60,263 nt of DNA from Rhodocyclaceae bacterium (GCA_023383815.1 JAHDYG010000021.1:1-60263); one strand, 5' to 3'. Counted from the stretch's first letter, positions 49,911 to 59,317 are shown. Made by a program: numbers and translations. Notes: generated by a model not told the origin, from the sequence alone.

Positions 49911-50495
49911 TTACCTGCCTGCTTCCTTGCGCGCGAGTCTCGTGATCCGGCGCACGAATGCGGTCTTTGCCTTCGCGTAGGCGAGACGGTCATCTCCGCA
50001 CTCGGCTGCGACGCGCAGCTTGAGCGCTTCATATTCGCGCGCGACGTCAGGGTGGGCGATCAGATAGTCGCGAAAGCTCAGCCGTTCCCATTCGGCCGAG
50101 TCCGGTTCCAGCATGTGGATGTGGTGGCTGCGGGTCCCGTCAGCCGCACGCTTGATGAACCATGTGTAAGCCGGTTCGTTCTCGTTGCGCCACGACGGGC
50201 GCCAGAAAAACTCGTACCCGTGCGCTTGCAGCAAGGGGGCGAGAGTCGTGCGCACGGTGCGCAATGAAGGCACCTCAACCAGAATATCGACGATCGGCTT
50301 GGCGGCGAGACCGGGGACTGCAGTACTCCCGAAGTGCTCGATCCGGCCGATCAGGTGCGGCGGCAGGATCGCCCGCAGATGCCGCCGTTCTTCTTCGAAC
50401 AGCCGTGGCCAGCCCGGATCGTAGGGGACGATCTCGACATGCTCGCGGGCGGCCCTTCGGACATGAGGATCGGTCGGAGGCTGGCGTTCGTTCAT
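49911..50495 (-). CDS. GrpB family protein (UPF0157)
   Basis: 194 aa, a nucleotidyltransferase-fold protein related to GrpB/CoaE-associated domains. Motifs VEIVPYDPGWPRLFEEERRH, IEHFGSTAVPGLAAKPIVDI and HHIHMLEPDSAEWERL with the conserved GST and D-x-x-V residues. I chose the ATG at 50495, preceded by GAGGAATCGTGGAA. Function is not established for the family. Divergent from fapA. Confidence 0.85.
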   Translation of the reverse strand: MNERQPPTDPHVRRAAREHVEIVPYDPGWPRLFEEERRHLRAILPPHLIGRIEHFGSTAVPGLAAKPIVDILVEVPSLRTVRTTLAPLLQAHGYEFFWRPSWRNENEPAYTWFIKRAADGTRSHHIHMLEPDSAEWERLSFRDYLIAHPDVAREYEALKLRVAAECGDDRLAYAKAKTAFVRRITRLARKEAGR

Positions 50496-50694
50496 TTCCA
50501 CGATTCCTCGAAGCGTATTCGTGCACAACGAATGGTCGGGCCGAGGGCTTGCGAATGACATGTTCCGGAGGGTTGCGCCAGCTGGAAATCCGCACGACTG
50601 TTCGAATTCTGGCAGATCTGGGTCGCACACTTCCCCAAGCATCTTTTCGCATCACAGGAGTATAGTGGCAGATGCATGGATCGTAGGAGACGGC

Positions 50695-52338
50695 ATGGAA
50701 GATCCACAACAACGCGGTGCGAATCTCGTCTTTCGCATCGACGAAGATCAGAAGGCCCTGCTGGTTTCGGCCGAACCTGACGAGAATGCAGAGCCGATTG
50801 ACGAGGCCTGGCTGCGTGAGCGGCTCGAGGCGCTGGGGCATGCTGCAGTCGATTGTCCTGCGGCAAGCATCACGGCACTGCTCGGCCAGTACAATTCCGG
50901 TCTGCCGCTGACCGATCTGCGGTTGGGCAACCTGGTCGACGCGGAACTCGAGGTCACCGTCTCTCCGGACGGACTTCAGGTCAGGCTTGATATCGTTGCC
51001 GCACGCGGCGGGCATCCGGTGACCTGGGAACAGGTACTTGCCGAACTTGCCGAACTGGGCGTCAAGGAAGGCATCCTGTTCGATGTGATCGAGAACGCCG
51101 TTCATGCTGGCGTGGCGGAGGGTGTCCTGATTGCTCAGGGAACCCCCCCGCAGCATGGTGAGGACGGGCGGTTCGAGTCCCTGGTGCCCGAGGTCCGGGA
51201 TCGTCGGCCAAAGATGACCGAGACGGGCCATATCGACTATCGTGATCTGGGCGGTGTGGCCGTCGTGCATGCAGGTGACGCCCTGATGCGCCGTCATCCT
51301 GCGACGGCGGGCACGGCTGGTCTTTCGGTGCGTGGTGAGGTGATTCAGGCCAAGCCGGGCAAGGAAACGATGTTCGCTCCGAATCTTGCCGGGGTAACGA
51401 TCTCTCCCGACGATCCGGATGTGCTGGTCGCAGCGATCTCCGGGCAGCCCGTCCACGTGGCAAACGGGATGATCGTCGAGCCGGTGTACACCGTCGAGTC
51501 GGTCAACATGGCGATCGGCAACATCGAGTTCGACGGCAGCGTGAAGGTTCGCGGCGACGTTTGCGCCGGCATGACGATCAAGGCGACCGGCGATATCGAG
51601 ATCGGCGGTGTGGCCGAACCATGCAACCTGGAGGCGGGTGGAAACATCGTGATCCAGGGAGGTGCGATGGGTAGTCTGGGGCGCAAGGACAGCGGAGACT
51701 TCCGCTTGCGCTGCGGTGGCACCCTCAACGCAGGCTACCTGCAACAGGTCAAGGCGGTCGCGGGTGACAGCATTCTGGTCGATGACGTCGCGATGCAATG
51801 TGATCTTGCCGCGGAGCGGCACATCAGGGTGGGTGGCAAGAAGCGCGGCCACATCATCGGTGGCCGCCTGCAGGCGACCTATTCGATCACCGGCAAGGTG
51901 CTCGGCTCACCGAACCGCATCGCGACCCTGTGCGAGATCGGTCTGGATCCGGCGCTTCATCAGCGCCAGCAGGATCTGGTCAAGCAGCGTGGTGGCAAGG
52001 AGATGCAGCTGGTCGAGATCAGCAAGCTGCTGGCCTTTGCAAAGCAGAATCCGGGCAAGGCACCCGAAACCATGCTCGCGCGTGCGCGCAACACGATGCA
52101 GGCCCTGTATGCCGACATCGAGACGATTCGCGGTGAGGAAGGAGAGATCGTCCGCAAGCTCGAACTTGCCCAGCAGGCCCGCGTGATTGCAGAGCAGGCG
52201 ATGTACGATGGCCTGATCGTGCAGATCGGCGCCCTGCGTTACCCCGTGCGCGGCGAACACGGTGGCGGTGCAATCGGGCTCACGGACAACGGGATCGGCC
52301 TTCTCTCGCTCGAAGAAGCGAATCCGCCCGCCGAATGA
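50695..52338 (+). CDS. fapA: FapA-type DUF342 protein
   Basis: 547 aa DUF342/FapA family protein (flagellar assembly protein A in some bacteria). It has an N-terminal domain (about 1-150), then a long beta-helix-like series (about 215-400) with repeated GNIEFDGSVKVRGDVCAGMT- and ATGDIEIGGV-type strands, and a C-terminal coiled coil (about 435-510). ATG at 50695 with AGGAG five bases upstream. No other flagellar genes are adjacent, so the flagellar role is inferred. The symbol is tentative. Convergent with the GGDEF gene after 19 bases. Confidence 0.75.
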   Translation: MEDPQQRGANLVFRIDEDQKALLVSAEPDENAEPIDEAWLRERLEALGHAAVDCPAASITALLGQYNSGLPLTDLRLGNLVDAELEVTVSPDGLQVRLDIVAARGGHPVTWEQVLAELAELGVKEGILFDVIENAVHAGVAEGVLIAQGTPPQHGEDGRFESLVPEVRDRRPKMTETGHIDYRDLGGVAVVHAGDALMRRHPATAGTAGLSVRGEVIQAKPGKETMFAPNLAGVTISPDDPDVLVAAISGQPVHVANGMIVEPVYTVESVNMAIGNIEFDGSVKVRGDVCAGMTIKATGDIEIGGVAEPCNLEAGGNIVIQGGAMGSLGRKDSGDFRLRCGGTLNAGYLQQVKAVAGDSILVDDVAMQCDLAAERHIRVGGKKRGHIIGGRLQATYSITGKVLGSPNRIATLCEIGLDPALHQRQQDLVKQRGGKEMQLVEISKLLAFAKQNPGKAPETMLARARNTMQALYADIETIRGEEGEIVRKLELAQQARVIAEQAMYDGLIVQIGALRYPVRGEHGGGAIGLTDNGIGLLSLEEANPPAE

Positions 52339-52357
52339 ACTTCCGGGCGAGGGACGC

Positions 52358-54151
52358 TCATGTGCGTTCCTTGCTGGCGTCGAAGAACTCGCAGCGGTTG
52401 CGGCCCTTGCCTTTCGCCCGATACATGGCGGTATCGGCATTGCGCAGCAGATCCTCCGCAGTCGATGAGCCTTCGCTGGCGAGGGCGATGCCGATGCTGC
52501 TCGATACCGCAATCGAGTGTTCTCCGATCCGCACCGGAGCTTCCAGCGCGGCCAGCAGCCGCTTCGCGATCGTCTCGGCTTGCGCCGGGTCCCGGGCATC
52601 TTCGAGGAGGGCCGCAAACTCGTCTCCGGCGAGCCGGGCCACGAGGTCGGGTGCGCGCACGCAACCGGCCAGCCGCTTTCCGACCTCACGCAAGGCCGCA
52701 TCGCCTGCGTGATGGCCGATCTCGTCATTGATCGACTTGAATCGGTCGATGTCCATGAACATCACGGTAAACGTCCGCGACGGATCGCGGCGGAACTGTG
52801 CCACCAGCCGGTCGAGCCGCTCCAGGAGGTAGGCTCGGTTCGGCAAGCCAGTCAGCCCATCGTGCATGACTTGATGCTTGAGTTGTTCCTCGATGCTGCG
52901 GCGCACGGTGATTTCGCGTTCAAGCTCCCGGGTGCGTGCCGCGACCCGTCGTTCGAGCGACTGGTTGGCGTCGCGCAGCGATGCGAGCGCACGCCGCCGC
53001 TCCAGACTGCTCGCGATCTGGTGTGACACGAACTGAAGCAGATCCTGCTCGCGTGGCCCGTACGCCAGGGCTTCGGTATAGCTTTGCACGGTCATCACGC
53101 CAAGGGTGTGTCCTTCGCAACGCAAGGGCACACCAAGCCAGAAGCGTGGGAAATGTCCGCGGACGCGGAAGGCCCCTTCGAGCTGCAGGCGGGTGATCGC
53201 GGCATGGTCGAGCAGGACCGGGGCTTCGCTCTTCAGCACATATTCGGTCAGTCCGTCTCCGAGCTTGCGGCTCGGGCTTGGCAGGTCCCGCTCGTTCACG
53301 TAGTACGGGAAGTGCAGCATGCGTCCGTCGTCGGAAACGAGGGCGATGAAGAAGTTGTCTGCGACGAGCAGATTGCCGACTTCGGCATGCACTGCGCGAT
53401 AGAAGTCGTCCATGCTTGCTGCCGAGCCGGCCAGTTCGGCGATCTGGTAGAGCGATCGCTGAAGCCGCTCCCCTTGTTCGCGTTCGTGCACCTCGCGCAC
53501 CAGCTCCGCATTCGTCGTCGCGAGTTCGGCCGTGCGTCGCGCGACAGCCGTTTCCAGTTCATCGCGCGCCTGACGACGCTGGAGTGCGGTCAGTACGTGG
53601 CTGGCGACGAAACCGAGCAGCGCCTGGTCCGCGGCGGTATAGAGATCGGACTGGCGATAGCTTTGCACGACCAGCACGCCGCGCACGTCGGTACCGTCCA
53701 GCATCGGCACCCCCAGCCAGTCCTGCGCATCGACGCCGAGCGCCTTGAGGGGACCGGGAACCTGTTCCGCGATCGCAGCGATCGATCCCCGCAGGGGTTT
53801 GCCGTGCCGGATCACATGCCAGGTCAGGCTGTGCTCCAGGGCGGCGAGCGGGATTGCGGTGCCGAGCCTTGGCGGTGGGGTTGCAACATCGACGAAGTAG
53901 AGAAAACTGATCCGGTCGCGCTCGGCATCATGCAATGCAATGTAGAGGTTCTCGGCCGACATCAGCTCGCCGACGATCGCGTGCAGGCGCCGCAGCATCT
54001 CGTCCATGTCGAGCTGCGAGCCGGCGAGATCGGCAATCTCGAACAAGGCTCGCTGCACCCGTTCGGCGTGTTCGAGGTGGCGGACCTTCCTGCGCAGATG
54101 TGCCAGCTCACCGGCTTCGGGGGAATTTGCGTCGGTCTCGGGCGGATGCAT
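52358..54151 (-). CDS. Diguanylate cyclase with two GAF domains
   Basis: 597 aa, soluble. Two GAF domains (about 30-190 and 235-390), separated by a coiled coil and followed by another, lead to a GGDEF domain (about 430-595). Active-site motif RLAGDEFAALLED has AGDEF (508-512) in place of GGDEF, a variant compatible with activity in some enzymes. The product-inhibition site RAPD (499-502) stands five residues before it. HDGLTGLPNRAYLLERLDRL and MDIDRFKSINDEIGHHAGD are normal. It probably makes c-di-GMP in response to a small ligand or redox signal sensed by the GAFs; the ligand is unknown. Confidence 0.92.
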   Translation of the reverse strand: MHPPETDANSPEAGELAHLRRKVRHLEHAERVQRALFEIADLAGSQLDMDEMLRRLHAIVGELMSAENLYIALHDAERDRISFLYFVDVATPPPRLGTAIPLAALEHSLTWHVIRHGKPLRGSIAAIAEQVPGPLKALGVDAQDWLGVPMLDGTDVRGVLVVQSYRQSDLYTAADQALLGFVASHVLTALQRRQARDELETAVARRTAELATTNAELVREVHEREQGERLQRSLYQIAELAGSAASMDDFYRAVHAEVGNLLVADNFFIALVSDDGRMLHFPYYVNERDLPSPSRKLGDGLTEYVLKSEAPVLLDHAAITRLQLEGAFRVRGHFPRFWLGVPLRCEGHTLGVMTVQSYTEALAYGPREQDLLQFVSHQIASSLERRRALASLRDANQSLERRVAARTRELEREITVRRSIEEQLKHQVMHDGLTGLPNRAYLLERLDRLVAQFRRDPSRTFTVMFMDIDRFKSINDEIGHHAGDAALREVGKRLAGCVRAPDLVARLAGDEFAALLEDARDPAQAETIAKRLLAALEAPVRIGEHSIAVSSSIGIALASEGSSTAEDLLRNADTAMYRAKGKGRNRCEFFDASKERT

Positions 54152-54297
54152 GGGTTCGAGCGAATGGATCTCTCAGGAAACAGACCGTACGGCGCGCAAG
54201 TTTACCGAATGCGAAGCGGCATCGCATCCGGCAGTCTGCGCGATTGCCCGACGGGGCTACGCGCCGCGCATGCCGAACGGGGGTTCCGAGCAGGTGG

Positions 54298-54498
54298 CTA
54301 CCAGTGCGGCGGTATCTCGTCCTCGGGACGCAGTGGGGCGGAGGGTTGATTCGTCTTGACCTGCTGCGCAATCTGACGCAGTTGTTCGCGCAGCAGGGCG
54401 AGTTCCTGCTGCTGGCGATAGACGGTGCGGTTGAGCGCTTCGAGCGCGTCTTCGGTCGCCATCACCTTGATTTCGAGGCGTTCGATCCGCTCATCCAT
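54298..54498 (-). CDS. slyX: SlyX family protein
   Basis: 66 aa. MDERIERLEIKVMATEDALE starts a coiled coil, then NRTVYRQQQELALLREQLRQ and the short acidic/aromatic end PEDEIPPHW that marks SlyX. The start overlaps the DUF488 stop by 8 bases. Function is unknown. Between it and the GGDEF gene (54152-54297) I see no gene. Confidence 0.88.
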   Translation of the reverse strand: MDERIERLEIKVMATEDALEALNRTVYRQQQELALLREQLRQIAQQVKTNQPSAPLRPEDEIPPHW

Positions 54499-54895
54499 GA
54501 CCGGCGGAATCCGCAAGATCGGCACCACGGGCATGCAGCGCGTCGCGCAGGATGCTCCGATGACAGCGTGCCTCATCGGCACAATAGCAACCGATCGAAA
54601 AGTTGGTCTGGTGCGAAAGCGCAGCAAGGAGATCCAGATCCCGCGCCGCCTGCGTACTCTTCAGCTCGGCCACGAACTTGCGTCGGAACTGCTGCCAGGA
54701 CTTCTCGTCGTCGGCGCCTTGTCCTTCCTTGAGCAGCGCTTCGCTCGGAGAAAGATTCGGAAACCACAGGTCGTAGATGTCCTTCGCAGCGTAGTCCTCC
54801 TTGCGCACACCGCGCGGCGGACGTCTGACGGTGCCGATGCGAAGCCCTTCATCCTCGGCCCTGGGGCTGCCGAGTCGGACAATGCGGATGCTCAT
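54491..54895 (-). CDS. DUF488 family protein
   Basis: 134 aa. SIRIVRLGSPRAEDEGLRIG, WFPNLSPSEALLKEG and IGCYCADEARCHRSILRDAL are the DUF488 hallmarks, including the C-x-C...C-H cluster that may bind metal or form disulphides. ATG at 54895 with GGAG eight bases upstream; the GGAGAAAC unit containing it is duplicated in tandem. Function is not established. Coupled to slyX. Confidence 0.85.
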   Translation of the reverse strand: MSIRIVRLGSPRAEDEGLRIGTVRRPPRGVRKEDYAAKDIYDLWFPNLSPSEALLKEGQGADDEKSWQQFRRKFVAELKSTQAARDLDLLAALSHQTNFSIGCYCADEARCHRSILRDALHARGADLADSAGHG

Positions 54896-55246
54896 GTGTG
54901 TTTCTCCGGTTTCTCCGGACCTGTCGCCCCGGAAGAAGGTCGATAGTGTAGAGCAAGGCGCGCACGGCGCCGAACGGAACGTCGCGATGCGTGGCGCTTG
55001 ACAGCCTCGGTGAGCGCCTCACAGAATGCGTCATGGCCGTCCGATTCCACACCTCGTATCCGATGAACTGCCGCGCACTGCATGCGTGGCTGGCGCGCGT
55101 GCGGGATCCCGGGCCGGATGGATGATGAAGCGCTGATCCAGAGTAGATCACACAGCATTCCAGGGGCCGCGATCCGCAAGATCCGCGGCCCTTTTCGTTG
55201 TCCGCGCCCACACGGAGCGAGACGACCCAACTGCGGGAGACCACCG
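54896..55246. other. Gene-free stretch upstream of DUF488 and EamA genes
   Basis: About 350 bases without a convincing gene. On the minus strand there is a weak promoter candidate for DUF488 (TTCGGC, 18 bases, TACACT). On the plus strand there is the terminator at 55164. Short minus-strand ORFs here have no recognisable features and I leave them out. Confidence 0.5.
55164..55195 (+). terminator. Rho-independent terminator upstream of the EamA gene
   Basis: GGGCCGCG-ATC (55164-55174), five-base loop, GAT-C-CGCGGCCC (55180-55191) with one bulge, then TTTT. A strong GC stem with a T-run on the plus strand, although no plus-strand gene ends nearby. It could end an unannotated short RNA from 54.9-55.2 kb or limit read-through into the EamA gene. 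Confidence 0.6.
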
Positions 55247-56140
55247 ATGTCCTTGCCCCTTGCTTACCTCAGCGTGGTTGCCATCTGGGCGACCACTCCG
55301 CTTGCCATCAAGTGGAGCGCGCTCGGCACCGGCTACGCGTTCGCCGTCATGGCGCGCATGATGATCGGCGTCGTGCTTGCGCTTGCGCTGATCGCGATCT
55401 GGCGGGTCGGCCTGCCGCTGCATGCACGTGCCCGGCGCAGCTACGTGGTGGCCGGGATCGGGCTGTTCGGGGGCATGTACTGCACCTACTGGGGCGCGCG
55501 TTACATCGACTCGGGCATGGTGTCGGTGCTGTTCGGGCTGGCGCCGCTCATCACCAGCCTGTTCGCGAGGATGTGGCTGGGCGAGGCGGCGCTGCGGCCT
55601 GCACGTCTGGCGGGCATGCTGCTGGGTCTTGCGGGTCTGATCGTGATCTTTGTCGGTCGAGGCAGCGGTGCAGCGGATGCTGCGGCGCTTGCCGGCATGG
55701 GGGCGCTGCTGGTGGCGGTCACGATCTACTCGATCACGCTCGTGCTGGTCAAACGCATCGGCGACGACAGCCCACCGCTGGCCACCACCGCAGGCAGCCT
55801 CATCGTCGCAACTCCGCTCTTCACGCTTGCTTGGTGGCTTACCGGCGGTGAGATTCCGGTCGATGCTCCGCCGCGTGCACTGGCGGCCGTCGTCTATCTC
55901 GGCGTGTTCGGCTCGGTGATCGGTTTCGCGCTCTACTACTATGTGATCAAACATAGCGAAGCGGCGCGTGTCGCACTGATCACCCTGGTCACGCCGGTGC
56001 TCGCACTGCTGCTCGGAAGCGTCGTGGATGGCGAGATCGTGTCGGTCCGCGTCTGGCTTGGGACCGCCCTGATCTGCCTCGGTCTGTCGCTGCACCAATG
56101 GGAGATGGTGGCAGACGGTCGATTGCGGCGCAGGCGTTGA
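55247..56140 (+). CDS. EamA/DMT-family transporter
   Basis: 297 aa with ten hydrophobic segments in two EamA repeats (about 5-140 and 150-290). LPLAYLSVVAIWATTPLAIKW begins it, and YWGARYIDSGMVSVLFGLAPL and VLALLLGSVVDGE fit the 10-TMS drug/metabolite exporters. Substrate cannot be told. ATG at 55247 with GGGAG upstream. An alternative upstream in-frame start would run through the terminator. Confidence 0.88.
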   Translation: MSLPLAYLSVVAIWATTPLAIKWSALGTGYAFAVMARMMIGVVLALALIAIWRVGLPLHARARRSYVVAGIGLFGGMYCTYWGARYIDSGMVSVLFGLAPLITSLFARMWLGEAALRPARLAGMLLGLAGLIVIFVGRGSGAADAAALAGMGALLVAVTIYSITLVLVKRIGDDSPPLATTAGSLIVATPLFTLAWWLTGGEIPVDAPPRALAAVVYLGVFGSVIGFALYYYVIKHSEAARVALITLVTPVLALLLGSVVDGEIVSVRVWLGTALICLGLSLHQWEMVADGRLRRRR

Positions 56141-56216
56141 AGGTAAGGGGGCGGGAACCTCCGTACGGGTTTCCGCTCGAAACGGCCATCCCATAGAGTT
56201 TCCGCGGAGATACGCC

Positions 56217-56654
56217 ATGACGACCCGGATCCGTCCTCAGAGCGCGGCTGCACTGCTCGCACTGTCCATGCTGACGCCCCTTGCGTTTGCCGAACCCGAC
56301 CTGTCCGCCACCGATGCGCTGGCCGCAACCATGGCCGGCAAGCTGCGGCTCATCGACATTCGCACTCCGGATGAGTGGCGCCAGACCGGGGTTGCGCCAG
56401 GCGTTGCGCGGGCCGATTTCTACCGCGGGCCGGAAGCCCTGGAACAATCGATTCTCGAACTCGTCGGGGGAGATCGAACCGCACCAATCGCGCTGATCTG
56501 CCGCACCGGCAACCGCACCACGCAGGCACAGAAATTCCTGCAGAGTCGAGGCTTCACGCAGGTCTACAACATACGTGAGGGCATGGCCGGCAGCGCGGCC
56601 GGGCCGGGCTGGCTGCGGCGCGGCCTGCCCGTCGAGTCGTGCATGAATTGTTGA
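56217..56654 (+). CDS. Periplasmic rhodanese-like sulfurtransferase
   Basis: 145 aa. Signal peptide of about 25 residues (ends LTPLAFA), then one rhodanese domain with active-site Cys95 in ICRTGNRT. RLIDIRTPDEWRQTGVAPG and FTQVYNIREGMAG are typical. The C-terminus ends CMNC, a possible redox or metal pair. Probably a sulfur-transfer or thiol-handling protein of the periplasm; substrate unknown. Confidence 0.85.
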   Translation: MTTRIRPQSAAALLALSMLTPLAFAEPDLSATDALAATMAGKLRLIDIRTPDEWRQTGVAPGVARADFYRGPEALEQSILELVGGDRTAPIALICRTGNRTTQAQKFLQSRGFTQVYNIREGMAGSAAGPGWLRRGLPVESCMNC

Positions 56655-56677
56655 CTAGGCCGTGCGCCGGAGTCTGC

Positions 56678-57181
56678 TCACCGTTGCGATCGGTTGGCGA
56701 GCCATGCGACTGCCCCGGCGAATGAGATGATGAGGAGCCATTTCAGCAGCGCCGACCCGGCAGAAACTGCGTAGACGGTTGGCATTCCGAAGCGTGGTGC
56801 GGCGGTGAGCCACAGGTGCAGCGTGTTCTCGATGGCATCGCACGCCGCGGCGAGCGGTAGCGCAGCCGCTGCCAGCCTCCTGGCGCCCTTGCCGAGATCG
56901 TCGAAGAGCTGGCCAACTGCCGCCAGCCGGTAACCGAATGCTCCATAGGCGATGAGCAGCAGGAAATCGAATGGCAGGTGGCTGCGATAACGCGCGAGCT
57001 CGTCTGCCGTCCAGGAATGCACGATGTGGCCGAAGCTGCGCGGCGAGAAGGCGAGCTGCAGCGCGACGACATCCGTGCCCAGTGGTGCAAGCATCCAGGC
57101 GAGTCCGCCCGCAAGTGCGAGCGTCGCGATGCCAGCGCAGAGCAGCCAGACGTCGGCGCAGCGGGGCGCTGATGGAGTCAC
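56678..57181 (-). CDS. Predicted membrane protein, unknown function
   Basis: 167 aa with about four hydrophobic segments (roughly 8-30, 66-86, 100-120, 138-158). I chose the GTG at 57181, with GGGGAG ten bases upstream. It follows the peroxidase gene after 44 bases on the same strand, so the two may be cotranscribed. I do not recognise the family. Confidence 0.65.
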   Translation of the reverse strand: MTPSAPRCADVWLLCAGIATLALAGGLAWMLAPLGTDVVALQLAFSPRSFGHIVHSWTADELARYRSHLPFDFLLLIAYGAFGYRLAAVGQLFDDLGKGARRLAAAALPLAAACDAIENTLHLWLTAAPRFGMPTVYAVSAGSALLKWLLIISFAGAVAWLANRSQR

Positions 57182-57225
57182 CGAAGCGGGTCTCCCCGGC
57201 CGGGCCGGGCACCGCGTGCCATCGC

Positions 57226-58275
57226 TCAGGGTTTCGCCTTGCGTGCTTCGTCGGTCAGTGCGCCGAGAAAGGCGACCACATCGGCGACCTCGGCGTCGCT
57301 CATGCGGCGCTGCAGCTGCAACTGCGCCATGTTGCGCACGGCCTCTTCGAGCGTGGAGACAGCACCGTCGTGATACCACGGCCCGGTGACCGCAACGTTG
57401 CGCAGCGAGCTGGTCTTGAACACCATGCGGTCGGCTTCGTCGCGGGTGACTTCGAAGCGCCCCATGTCGGTCTGGTTTGCGTAGTCTCCATACACGCCGA
57501 GCTTTTCGAAGGTCTGCCCGCCAAGCAAGGGGCCGTCATGGCAACGCACGCAGTTTGCACGCATGAAGGTGTCGAGGCCGCGCATCTCCTGCTCGTTCAG
57601 CACCTGCAGTTTGCCGCCGAGGAACTCGTCGAAGCGTGACGGGCTGCGCAGCGTGCGCTGGAACGCGGCCAGGGCTTCGGACAGGTTCGGATAGCTGATT
57701 GCCTCGGTCGCAGCCGGAAAGGCTTTCGCAAACGCCGTCCGGTACTCGTCGATGCGCGCGAGCTTGTCGAGTACCGCCTGCTCGTCCGGCATCGCCATCT
57801 CGACCGGATTCAGGATCGGCTGCCCGGCCTGTGCCGCGAGGTCGTGCGCGCGCCCATCCCAGAACTGGCTGGCCTGATAGCCCGCGTTCAGGACCGTCGG
57901 CGTATTGCGCGTGCCAAGCTTGCCGTGGGCGCCGGGCGATACCGGAAGAAGGTCCACACCGAACTTGCCCGGCTCCAGGATGTGGCAACTCGCACAGGAC
58001 TGGGTGTCATTCACCGACAGCCGAGGGTCGAAGAAGAGCTTCTCGCCCAGCGCGATCCGCTCCGGGGTGTCGTGCTCGGCGCCGGGCATGGTTGCTGGCA
58101 GGGGCGAGAAATAGCGCGAAGCCTTCCGCAGCAGTTTCTCCCCTGCGTCGCTGGCATGTAGCTGGGTGCCAAAGACGATGCCGGCGCAGGTGAGCAATGT
58201 GAACGTAGCGCGCAGAAGATGGGTTGCGATTCGGGAGGCAGGTCGAGGCGAGGAGGAAGGCAGGTTTGCAATCAT
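57226..58275 (-). CDS. Di-heme cytochrome c peroxidase-type protein
   Basis: 349 aa, exported. Signal peptide of about 40 residues (MIANLPSSSPRP... ending TQLHA). Two haem c sites, CASCH (94-98) and CVRCH (242-246), in the family order. HLE-like segments LGEKLFFDPRLSVNDTQS and VTGPWYHDGAVSTLEEAV are conserved in MauG/CcpA proteins. It reduces H2O2 using electrons from cytochrome c, or acts like MauG; I cannot decide. ATG at 58275 with GGAG upstream. Confidence 0.9.
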   Translation of the reverse strand: MIANLPSSSPRPASRIATHLLRATFTLLTCAGIVFGTQLHASDAGEKLLRKASRYFSPLPATMPGAEHDTPERIALGEKLFFDPRLSVNDTQSCASCHILEPGKFGVDLLPVSPGAHGKLGTRNTPTVLNAGYQASQFWDGRAHDLAAQAGQPILNPVEMAMPDEQAVLDKLARIDEYRTAFAKAFPAATEAISYPNLSEALAAFQRTLRSPSRFDEFLGGKLQVLNEQEMRGLDTFMRANCVRCHDGPLLGGQTFEKLGVYGDYANQTDMGRFEVTRDEADRMVFKTSSLRNVAVTGPWYHDGAVSTLEEAVRNMAQLQLQRRMSDAEVADVVAFLGALTDEARKAKP

Positions 58276-58402
58276 CGCGGCGAGGCTCCAGACTGAAATC
58301 GGTAAGGGGCAAGATCGGTCGTGTGACCGATCGCACATCCCGCGGTTCCGGCATGGACCCGCCGTCATTGCCCGAATCAGGGGGAAACCGGAGAAGGTGA
58401 TC

Positions 58403-59317
58403 ATGAGCAATGTTACGCGGGAACTGGAGTACGAATGTACGGGTGTGGACGGGCATGGCCTCATTGATCGGATCGTGCAAGCGCGCGACAAGGATCTGGG
58501 GGGCTTCTCGGTGCGACGCCTGCTGCCGACGACGCAGCAGCGGATGGTGGGCCCCTGGATTTTCTTCGACCACATGGGGCCGGCCGATTTTCCGGCGGGA
58601 CGGGGCATTGACGTGCGTCCGCACCCGCACATCAATCTTGCGACGGTGACCTATCTCTTCGAGGGTGAGATCCTGCATCGTGACTCGCTCGGAAGCCTGC
58701 AGCCGATCTGCCCTGGAGACGTCAACCTGATGGTTGCCGGTCGCGGCATCGTGCATTCCGAGCGCGAGCGCCCGGAGCATACGGCCGTACCGCATCGCCT
58801 GCACGGACTGCAACTCTGGCTCGCGCTGCCGGAAGCGGACGAAGAGTGCGAGCCGGCCTTTCATCACTACCCATCGGCTACGATTCCCGCACTGGAGGTT
58901 GGCGGCGTTGCCCTGCGCGTGATCATCGGCAGCGCGTATGGAGTGAGTTCTCCTGTCCGGTTCTTTGCCAGTACGCTCTATGTCGAGGCCCATCTGATGG
59001 CCGGGCAGACGCTGTTGCTGCCCGAGGCGGCCGAACGCGCGCTGTATGTCGCGGAAGGTTCGCTGAGCGTGGGTGGCGCCGCGATTCCGGAGCATGCGCT
59101 GGCCGTCCTTGCCCCCGCGGCCCAGGTCCGGGTCGAGGCGAGCGCCGGGTGCCGCCTTGCGCTGATCGGCGGTGAGCCGCTGGGCCACCGGTTTGTTGAC
59201 TGGAACTTCGTTTCCAGCAGCAAGGCGCGGATCGAACAGGCACGGCGTGACTGGCGCGACGGCCGTTTTCCGAAGGTGCCCGGCGACGAGCATGAGTTCA
59301 TCCCTCTTCCCGACTGA
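58403..59317 (+). CDS. Pirin family protein
   Basis: 304 aa bicupin. The N-terminal cupin has the iron ligands: RPHPHINL (H74, H76), and the HSERE motif with its histidine and glutamate. WIFFDHMGPADFPAGRGIDV is a pirin hallmark. C-terminal cupin from about 190. Pirins act as quercetinases or redox sensors. ATG at 58403 with GGAGAAGG upstream. Divergent from the peroxidase, across 127 bases. Confidence 0.92.
   Translation: MSNVTRELEYECTGVDGHGLIDRIVQARDKDLGGFSVRRLLPTTQQRMVGPWIFFDHMGPADFPAGRGIDVRPHPHINLATVTYLFEGEILHRDSLGSLQPICPGDVNLMVAGRGIVHSERERPEHTAVPHRLHGLQLWLALPEADEECEPAFHHYPSATIPALEVGGVALRVIIGSAYGVSSPVRFFASTLYVEAHLMAGQTLLLPEAAERALYVAEGSLSVGGAAIPEHALAVLAPAAQVRVEASAGCRLALIGGEPLGHRFVDWNFVSSSKARIEQARRDWRDGRFPKVPGDEHEFIPLPD

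Noticed and set aside
54892-55244. Minus-strand ORFs of 112-131 codons upstream of DUF488
   Set aside because: No start signal or recognisable motif, and they run through the plus-strand terminator stem.
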